In this document: piece by piece, positions 56,174 through 64,000 of the stretch
Layout: each line of letters opens with the position of its first letter
Position numbering within the stretch: position 1 is the stretch's first letter
Assembly: GCA_024196135.1 (NCBI GenBank)
Contig: JAMQCK010000040.1
Coordinates: forward strand, 79,871-143,870
DNA length: 64,000 nt
Direction of reading: 5' to 3'
Source of the DNA: Pleurotus ostreatus/Saccharomyces cerevisiae fusant
Taxonomy: Eukaryota; Opisthokonta
The notes under the pieces: generated by a model
What the model saw: only the letters and a program-made list of their open reading frames with translations
Database searches by the model: none
Told to the model about the DNA's origin: nothing
Translations under genes and position numbers: made by a program

Positions 56174-58437
56174 ATGCTCGCCCTCAATGGACCGTCGAAG
56201 AGCACCAAGCGGGTGCGGCTGCTCCGGTCGCTGCACACGACGTCGAGTACGCTGGCGATGAAGCAGAAGAAGCCGGCAAAGGAGCCCGCAACGAAGGTAC
56301 CACGAAAGCCGTCCAAAGCCAGGGTCCCCTTGCGCCAGCATACCAAGGTCTCGCTGCAGCAGCAACTGGCATACGACAGGTACCGCAGGGCACAGGAAGA
56401 GCAACAAAAGGAGGCGACCAAGTCCAAGATCGACGACAAGAAGGCCGCTCCCTCCGAATTCGCAGACGCGACAGCGATGGCTGTACCGCGCTCCAAGCAT
56501 TCCTTGACGCCCGAATTCTCCTCCCCGCCGCTACTTCCTGGGCTGCTTACGAGTCTGAAGGACTACATCGGTCATGACGCGACGCCTACCGATATCCAGG
56601 CCCTCAGCATGAAGTGGATCCTCGACGAGGGTGCGAGCGCGTCGCAGTACGGCCAATACCTCCTCGCCTCCGAGACGGGCTCCGGCAAGAGCATAGCCTA
56701 TCTCCTCCCCGTTCTCCAGTCCGTCAAGCAGGCAGAGATCTCCGGCCGTCCCTTGCGACCGTCACCCTCCCGCTTGTCCCCTCGCGCCCTCGTCCTGGCC
56801 CCTACCCACGAGCTAGCACGGCAGCTCACCTCCTTTGCCAAGGGCCTGGTACATGACGCTAAGCTGCGCGTGCTCTGTACCAGCCAGGCGAACAAGCCTA
56901 GCACGCATGCACGTCACGACAGGACCGCCCGCGCGCTCGAGCGCAATATGGATGACCTGTTCGGCGTCACGGACGAGGAGGGCGAATTCGAGATTGCGCC
57001 ACCGAGCAGATCGCAGGCGCGGGCGGCGGATGTGGTAGTTGGCACCCCAATGAAGATCCTGGAGATGAATCGGGGCATTGGCTGGGATCGCGCCGCACGC
57101 GACGCGGAAATTGACAACAATGGTCGTGATCGGCGCCCCGGAAGTGGTGTCGCTGAGCTCGCAACGCGTACCGCAGAGACGCCGGGCATTGGGTACGAGA
57201 ATGTGGAGTGGTTGGTTGTGGACGAGGCGGATATCCTGTTTGGTGCGTACTACCACATGCAAAGGTTGACCCATACTGACTATGCCCAGACCCCGACTTT
57301 CAGGAGTCCACCCGCCTGCTCATGGCTGACATTGCCGCTGCTCGCGGGCTACCCATCTCTCCCACCGTCATCCCTGTCGAGCCCAAGAGCCGCACCAAAC
57401 CCGTCACTCCTACCCCCAACCTACCCTCCAAGCGCCGCCAACTCGCTCCCTCCCTCCCATACAACCTCATCCTCTCCTCCGCCACCATCCCTGCCGCCCT
57501 CCTCGCCTACCTTGACGCGCACCATCCGGACATGGTCCGCCTCGTCTCCCCGGGTCTCCACAAGCTCCCTAAGAACATTCGCGTGCGGCACGTTCCGTAC
57601 ACATCTGGCACGGGCCGCGAGCGCGATGTTGAGCGTGAGATGCGAAGGGTGTGGGCGGAGGATGGCGGGAAGATGTACTCGAAGATCGTCGTGTTTTGCA
57701 ACAAGTCGACGAAGGTACAGAGATTGGCGGCCCTCTTGGAGTCAAGAGGCATCCGCGCTCTGGCGCTCACCAGTCGACCGAGACGGGGTGTCACGGACAA
57801 GGACGACGAAGATGGTGCAGCAGAGGGCGAGGAGCTCCCTGTCGTGACCAGCGCGCGCGTGCGCGGCACCAACAGGTACCTCGCCCCCTTCCTGCGCCCC
57901 GCCGTCGGCCGCAAGAAGGCTTTCGAGGAAGAGGAAAAGGCGAAGGAGGCCGCCGCGCAAGCGGGCGAGACCACCGAAAAGTGGAAGCGCAACATGGAGC
58001 TGCTCGAGCAGGCGCCCGCCCCCGCCCTCGAGGGCTTCTCGCACCCTGCTTTGAACGCGCCCGGCAGCAGCGTCGCGCACCTTGGGCTGTCTGGGGGTGC
58101 TGCAGGGTCGAGCGCCCTGACGCAGTCCTACACCTCTCCCACCGGCCTCGCCATCCCCTCCCACTCCCCGCAATCGTTCCCCAAGTTCGCGCCCTCCGAT
58201 GCGCCTCACGTCCTCATCACTACCTCCCTCCTCTCGCGCGGGCTCGACTTCGGGCCAGATGTGCGGACCGTGTTCATCATGGATGAGCCCAGGAATATGG
58301 TTGACTTTTTGCATCGGGCGGGGAGGACGGGACGGGCTGGGAAGATGGGTGAGGTGGTCGTGTTCTCGAAGATGAAGGGGAGGGGGAGCGCGAGCTCGAA
58401 GGACATGAAAAAGCGGGTGTCGCAGCTGAGAAGGTAG
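56174..58437 (+). CDS. MRH4: Mitochondrial DEAD-box RNA helicase MRH4
   Basis: RNA helicase needed in yeast for late assembly of the mitochondrial large ribosomal subunit. Start [20 protein letters not shown] at 56,174 gives a basic presequence. Motifs: TPTDIQALSMKWIL, ASETGSGKSIAYLLPVLQS (motif I), ALVLAPTHELARQL (Ia), VVVGTPMKIL (Ib), WLVVDEADILF (II), then after a 50-bp intron (about 57,241-57,290) DPDFQESTRLL, ILSSATIP (III), KIVVFCNKSTKVQRLAALLE, TTSLLSRGLDFGPDV (V) and HRAGRTGRAGKMG (VI). An insert of about 130 residues (57,790-58,190) lies in the second helicase lobe. The order and the SRGLDFGP motif fit MRH4 well. Ends KKRVSQLRR. Confidence 0.93.
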
Positions 58438-60691
58438 ACGTGTCCTGCTGGTATTGTTTGCGCCTGGATATGGGCGGCCACGGCAGGTGTGCTTGCTTGA
58501 TCTATCACCCCTCCTTCACGTGCTCTGTCACCACCACTTATTGTACAGCCTATAATCCCATCTCATCGATGCTCTTTGGGGCACATCTTCGTGCGAATTC
58601 GACTTGCAGAACTCTATGCCTCAGGTACGTCCACGGCCTGCAATTGTCAAAGTAAAGGTTCTCGGACTGGGATGCTCCTCCATCTTTATTGTGACGACCT
58701 GCTAACCTCGTCAGGATTGCTTGCTTCATTGACGATACCTTTCTTGGTAAGTACGAGAAGAGGATTCGTATGACATACAGTAACTCCGTCTCCGCAGCCG
58801 GCCGTCAAGACAACAACCTAGAACGGTTATCTCTTCCGGACGGGGAAGGTTGAGACTATTACCTTCGGGACTGCGGTATTGGCGAATGCTTGCGTGAGTT
58901 CCAGACTGCCTGCTTCCTCTCTTATTGCCACGAAACCTCATAATACGCGGGCTGACGATGGGTGAACAGTTCGACTTCAGATTCGTCAGTCGAACGAATT
59001 GCCGCCGTCAGCAATCCGCTGTCCCTTTCAGTTGGCCCTCGGGAGCGTCGCCACCAACCCGAACGGCCCGCTATTGTTCTGCCTTCGACTTGGGTCTGCA
59101 ACCTGGTCCGTGAGCCCGACCTCAATTGTGGGGTATACGTCCTGCGACTTGACGCTCGGACGAGTTGGGGTCTTCAGCGGCCCGCTCGCCCGACAGGCCG
59201 GACAACGTCAAAAGCGTGTAGCCGTGCAAACACAATTGGAGGAAGTGCCTTGTGAATCCACGAGAAGCCTACTAGCTTGCGTGTACACGGCACTCGAGAA
59301 AAGACGACATGGGCGCTGCTTCAAGCACTCTTTCAGTGGGTCTCCGCCTTCTTATGGCCAAGAGAACTCGCCCACACCGCCTTGATCTACGCCTCATCAC
59401 TCAACAGCGACCGCGTCGCTCCTTATTGGTCCGCACGTGTCGCCTCATAGCTCGCGTTGTGTCACCGACCGCATAGTGCACAGCGCATCGGGCTCATACG
59501 GCGCATCGGGATACTGTAAAAGGGCTATGCGACGAATCGTAACAGCATATGTGGCGGGCCGCCTGTGGACAGTTGCCGATACTTCTCATTTGGGTGCCAC
59601 ACCTCTTTGTCGTCCAGAAGAGGGTAGGCTCATGCTCACCCTTACTCGAACATGATAACTGACCTATTTGGAAGCAAACAAGAGCTCTACTCCAGCTCCG
59701 CCCTTAGCCGCCAAGAGCGCGGGAAAATGCAAAGCGGAAGCATTCTATATCCCCGGATGGGAACAACGCACATCCGGATTTGGAAAGCCTTTGTTCCGCT
59801 TTCCGTCTTCGGCGAACAAACAGCGTTGCAAACGTTGATGTGCGTATCGATGGTGCCTCTCCGAGATGGGGTATGCATGGTCGTGGAGAAGGTGAGAGAG
59901 GGATGTAAACTCGGGGTGGGCAGGTTGGTCAGGCAGTATGCGAACACGTGCGGCCCCCGATAGCTGCAGTGCGCCCACGCGTCGCAGATACCCGAGCGCC
60001 GACGCAGAGGTCGCACTTCCGATTCAAAGAACGCGTGCCCGCGGCGCGCGATGGGAGCGCAGGTGCGCCTGTCTGCTCGGGTACGCAGCAGACGGAAGCG
60101 AGCAGCTTCAGACTCAGGATGGGCGGTAGAGTCAGAAGAGTACGTACGTCTTCCGTGTGCATAGTGCCTGCACCTTCGATGTGTATGCGTATGGCGTCGC
60201 GTGTACGCGAGTAGCTACGCATGCGTGGGATCCAGACCGCAGGAAGGAGGGTGCGCGGCAATCGGTGGGCGGTTCCCCATCTAGCGGACAATGATTCACA
60301 ACCATGCGGTTCATGTTCGGTGCCGGGCGAGCGGGGAAGTACGGGACTTCATGTCCGCTGAAAGTATGTAGAAAGGCGCACTCTCGCTGCAGATGCGGCG
60401 CGATAGCGCGCCCAATTGTGAAATCCAACTTTGGCCACAGTAGGCGCTCGTTGAGCGGGGGATTCAAACGGGGAGGTCGGCGTGCAAGCGCCGCACGTGG
60501 TGTCTGCATGTTCGAACACGTGTGAGACAGCATGGCGACCGATCGGAGCTAAACCAAATCTGGAACAACAAGGCTTCCGAGCTTAAATAGTCGCCGTCGC
60601 AAACCGCAGAATCGCCGATTCATTCTTCCCTCCCACCGTCAAGTTCAACTTTCGAACTTCGTCTCCACATCTTGCCTGTACCACAACCGCT
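58438..60691. other. Gene-free region, about 2.25 kb
   Basis: The longest gene-free stretch between two genes here. Open frames are under 135 residues, overlap heavily on both strands and show no known motif or splice continuation. A TATA-like TTAAATAG near 60,582 probably belongs to the DUF7330 gene. A rapidly evolving or relic sequence cannot be excluded. Confidence 0.45.
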
Positions 60692-61471
60692 ATGTCGTCG
60701 CCGACGTCGTCAGAGGTGTGTTCGCTATCGGTCGCGTCGTCGCCCCTGCTAACGTACGCGCCGCAGTACTCGTCCCTCGACACTCAGTCGTTCTTGGTAT
60801 GTTGAGCGATATGTGGCGACGGAATGTGGGCTTACCTGGTATGCAGGTACGCAGGGTACCACCCCCAGGAACGTACAAAGTGAAATACAGCGGCGCGCGC
60901 TGGGACTACTACCTTGATGTGCCCCAGGCGGGCGAGACGATCGACATGTCTCTCGCACTCCCACACTACCGCGCCCGAAACCAACCCATTGACCACCGAA
61001 TGAATATCTTCGTGGGCAACGAGACAGGCCCGGTCAAGCTAAAGATCGTGCGTCCCTCCCCTTCCCTTCCGCTTACCCCTAACTGACCCCCTCCCCCCAC
61101 AGTGCCGCAATACGCACCGTACCCGATTCTCCCTCGAAGTCTCCGCATCCACCTCCGACGTCGTCGTCTGGATACCCTCCGACTTCAAGGGCACGATCAC
61201 CCACTCGGGCAAAGCTACCTTCTCCGCAGGCTTCGTCAACCACGTCGCCGCGAACGCGCGCATCAACGACAAGGTGGTCGACGCCCTCGATGGCGATCTC
61301 GACGAGGACGTCGTCATCGTGTCTACGCACGGCAACGTGAACTTCCGCATGTGGGACGTGCGCACGAGCGCTGTCGAGAACCCGCAGAAGGAGGCCATCA
61401 AGCGGATATTCGGGGTGAAGCGCCGCGCGCCCGAGTCGCCGGTCAACTGGGACTTCCTCATTCAGGAGTAG
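60692..61471 (+). CDS. DUF7330-domain protein
   Basis: Small protein of about 185 residues of a family common in Agaricomycetes; function unknown. Exons: MSSPTSSE (60,692), YSSLDTQSFL, then VRRVPPPGTYKVKYSG and MNIFVGNETGPVKLKI, and after an intron ending at about 61,103 the conserved body CRNTHRTRFSLEVS, SDVVVWIPSDFKGTITHSGK, ATFSAGFVNHV, FRMWDVRTSAVENPQKEA and ESPVNWDFLIQE. The beta-strand-rich pattern with alternating hydrophobics suggests a beta-solenoid or sandwich of the bactofilin/adhesin-like type. No signal peptide, so probably cytosolic. Ends with TAG. Confidence 0.82.
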
Positions 61472-62344
61472 AGCTCCCTCGTCGCCGCCGCGCTGTTCAC
61501 CCCTTCTGTCTCGCTCTCTGCACTGGACTGGCCTCCTTGCTGCATCATCATCTCGCCTCGATGGCTCCTCTCAATGTCTCCGCACGCATCTATGTCCCCT
61601 GCACGATCCTCACGGACTTCGCCTTCAATTGTACACATTGCTGCATACCATTATACCTGTTCCGCCATTATAACCGTACCCTCTCCTATACACAGTCTCG
61701 ATTCCCTTGTAGCTCTATCTCCTTGCCTCTGCGCCGTGTATCCATATCTCTTCTAGACATGCACGTATCACGAACCATCCTATGCCTCGCTCATGACCCT
61801 CACACCATACATCAGCACCACATATAGCATTACCACGTTATGCTCGTATATCCTTGGTTTCTTTACCTCGAATGTGCATCATACACCCAACATCCTTCGA
61901 CGAAGACTGAGACCTATAGATACAAGGGAAGGAGCGATGGTAACCATTCGCAAGTCTCGTCCATCCCTGACTCTGCAAGTCTGAGTTCGCCGCCAGACTA
62001 AGCCGACCCCGTCTGACACAAGCACCGGCGTCCACGAGCGCGTCAGAAATTCCGCGTTGAAGGCGCCCCGCGCGCGTACAGCTTGAGAGGTTCTCGGTAG
62101 AAGATAGAAGATGGCCAGGATTCAGATTCGAGAGAGGGAAGACCGCTAGCCCAATCACTCGTTATAGGCGTATTGGAGGTTCGGATAGAAGAGGTAGCCA
62201 TTCGAGTGAAGGTATAGAAATATTGATATTGATAGCAAATCTGGAAGCATCAGCAAGTCAAGCGCTGAAGGCAGAGCTAAAGCTGAAGGAAGAGCTAGCG
62301 CGTAGTGGATCCGCACACTCTATCCACTGACCCGACAGCTATCG

Positions 62345-62457
62345 AGTGACAACATGAAGATGTCCGCGAGCTACACGAGAATGTCCGCGAGCTATTCAGA
62401 GATGTCCGCAGCTACACAAGACGTCCGCGAACTACAAAAGAGGGTCCGCAAACTAGG
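62345..62457 (+). repeat. Degenerate tandem repeat, unit about 21 bp, five copies
   Basis: Five copies of a unit built on ATGTCCGCGAGCTACACGAG with scattered changes and 1-2 base length differences. No open frame of interest crosses it. Confidence 0.75.
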
Positions 62458-62819
62458 ATTTGATGCGCGTGCGACGGGATCGCGCTCGACTAGCGTATTG
62501 TGTGAGTAGGTCGGTCGCGTTATTGTTATGCGCAGCGCTACTTCGCGATTCGTGCCTACTGTGCGGCGGCATAGATGGTACCACAGGACGCACGATAGGG
62601 AGAACGATGAGCGACGCGGACGCTATCGAGGCAGCATGGGGACTAGAGCAATGCTTGTAGGAATAAAGGAAAGACTTGGGTCACGAGAAACCGTAGACAG
62701 GAACATGAAGCAGCGCTCGTTCTGCTTTCGTGCAGCGCCAGAGGTATGGGCTCCTTATAGCAGGCGGTCCCAGGTAACCGTCCCAAATTGTATATCTCGT
62801 TCAGCTGGACAAATACGGA

Positions 62820-63000
62820 GACCGCTGAAGGCGCCGGCTCGCCCGAGCGTCGAGTTGCGGGCAAGACGCCCACAAGTGAGCCCGGAGACAGACCAGGGTA
62901 GGCCAGAAAGTCGAGAGCGCGATAGTAGCGGTCCCTTCGAGAGATGAGCAGGAAAAGCGGATCGCTGGCGGCGCAGGCTCGCCTGAGAGTTGAGTTGCAT
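62820..63000 (+). repeat. Diverged direct repeat, about 40 bp units, 140 bp apart
   Basis: The first unit (from about 62,820) and second unit (from about 62,960) share GA(C/T)CGCTG, GGCGC(C/A)GGCTCGCC(C/T)GAG and GAGTTG in the same order. It lies just outside the inverted-repeat element. Confidence 0.5.
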
Positions 63001-63072
63001 TTAGATCACCAGCGATAGAGGTCGCCCACGGGGGAGAGCCGGGTAGACAAAGGGATAACGTCAGCCACGCAG

Positions 63073-64000
63073 TATGCCGTTAGATTTGTCGTTTTATTCC
63101 GCGCTAATATATCTCTGAGCGCACCTTGTTTAATGTTTGGCGACGAACCGCGCGCGCGCCCTTAACCGACGCGCGCCCACAACTCTGTGACGCGACAGTC
63201 ACGCGCGCGCATTTGAGTCGCGCGCCTACTTTTCTGCAGGCTAGATCCTTCCGCGCACGCAATATAGTGCTCCGACTACCTTATTGTCTATGTCGAGTAT
63301 TGATGAGTATCTGCCTGTAAAAGAAGGCGCGCGCGGTCGTAGCTGACGTAAGCATTCTCCTTTGGGAAGGCAGGGGTCCGAGCGCACGTGGTCTTGCCTT
63401 CGTGCGGAAAGCCCTCTCGCTTGGCCATTCTACTCCTCTTCTACCCCTTTACTACCCTAAGATGAGCTGTGAGGCGAGCTCAAGCTCACAGGAGGCTATT
63501 ATTCTTCATCCGCTTTACGAAGCCGAGGACAGGCATAGGCTGTCCCTGACTCTCTATCTCTCCTTTGTCGTCGGAGACCTCTCAAAGTAGCACAATTTCT
63601 CTCATAAAAGGAACTATATAACCCCTTCGAGGCTTTAAAGAGATTTTGAGGACTACAAGAGGCATCCAGCCATGAAGATTGCTCAGGTCGAGGGCTAGGA
63701 CCCCCTCCGTCCCAATTCGGAAGGAGGTCGGCAATTCCCGAGCCTGGCTGCGAGCCCCGCGGAAACACCTTGAGCGTCCAGAGGACATTCAAGTTAGCCT
63801 CTACGCACGTATAGGCGCGCGTAGTACCCTTGAGAGCTTGATTTAAGGCGCGCGACTCAACAATGCGCGCGCGCTCAGTTGATCACGCCCTTGTGCGCGC
63901 GGGGCGGTCAAATGCGCGCGCGCTTCTCGACCCAAACCAGTAAACAAGGTGCGCTCAGAGATATATTAGCGCGGAATAAAACGACAAATCTAACGGCATA
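63073..64000. mobile_element. Non-autonomous DNA element with long terminal inverted repeats (MITE-like), right end at window edge
   Basis: Bases 63,073-63,132 and 63,941-64,000 are exact reverse complements over 60 bp. Similarity continues inward imperfectly: both ends then carry CGCGCGC-rich subterminal motifs, including GCGCGCGCATTTGAGTCGCGCGCCT near 63,205-63,231 and its close inverted counterpart near 63,845-63,873. The interior has no open frame over about 100 residues and no transposase motif. The outer limits and any target-site duplication cannot be fixed because the right arm stops at the window edge. A non-autonomous copy of a TIR transposon is the best reading; the class (hAT, KDZ or other) is not decidable here. 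Confidence 0.75.

Larger units (their letters stand above)
61472..63072. other. Gene-free region with repeats
   Basis: No supported gene. A degenerate tandem repeat lies at about 62,345-62,457. Near 62,820-62,862 and 62,960-63,000 there is a diverged direct repeat around GGCGC(C/A)GGCTCGCC(C/T)GAG followed by GAGTTG. The rest contains only short open frames. Confidence 0.5.

Overview
The window is fungal nuclear DNA, most likely from a mushroom-forming basidiomycete (Agaricomycetes; a polypore-like species would fit, but the species cannot be named from this sequence). Genes are dense, GC-rich and cut by many short (about 45-60 bp) GT-AG introns. Several products belong to families I know mainly from Agaricomycetes (DUF6534 membrane proteins, DUF7330 proteins, a trypsin-like MSSP... 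family). All gene models were built by hand by joining reading frames across introns, so exon borders are good but not experimentally supported.

Layout. 1-4284: two tandem secreted alpha/beta-hydrolases of the tripeptidyl-aminopeptidase (S33) type, the first cut by the window edge. 4285-5758: gene-free. 5759-7701: trypsin-like protein of a basidiomycete family. 8403-14905 (-): MOT1/BTAF1 Swi2/Snf2 ATPase, divergent from a JmjC hydroxylase (15137-16581). 18021-21276 (-): LRR/SOG2 protein of the RAM polarity network. 21663-23658 (-): unknown multi-span membrane protein. 24803-27690 (-): peroxisomal 4-coumarate-CoA-ligase-like enzyme. 28505-33298 (-): NOT4 ubiquitin ligase of CCR4-NOT. 33593-34943 (-) and 35099-38071 (+): uracil-DNA glycosylase and RAD54, head to head with an MluI-box in the shared promoter. 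38245-38621 (-) and 38765-39985 (+): mitoribosomal mL54 and the U5 snRNP GYF protein LIN1/CD2BP2. 40290-42219 (-) and 42359-43179 (+): a soluble twin-ABC ATPase and a small protein resembling the Tse2 ADP-ribosyltransferase-type toxin domain. 44047-45959 (-): DUF6534 membrane protein. 47135-48006 (-) and 48166-50037 (+): CIA2 (cytosolic Fe-S assembly) and DCN1 (cullin neddylation). 50900-52375 (+): Thr/Ser-rich single-pass membrane protein. 52768-52830: a shortened tRNA-Gln-like sequence. 53109-55999 (-) and 56174-58437 (+): mitochondrial D-lactate dehydrogenase and the mitochondrial DEAD-box helicase MRH4. 60692-61471 (+): DUF7330 protein. 63073-64000: a non-coding element bounded by a perfect 60-bp inverted repeat, probably a MITE or other non-autonomous DNA transposon.

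Most genes are single-copy housekeeping functions: transcription, mRNA decay, DNA repair, mitochondria, Fe-S and ubiquitin pathways. Six divergent pairs share promoters of only about 140-230 bp. Accessory or rapidly evolving content sits at the two ends (hydrolase tandem, protease-like family, inverted-repeat element), in the Tse2-like gene, and in several degenerate 20-23 bp tandem repeats in intergenic DNA, some just downstream of genes.
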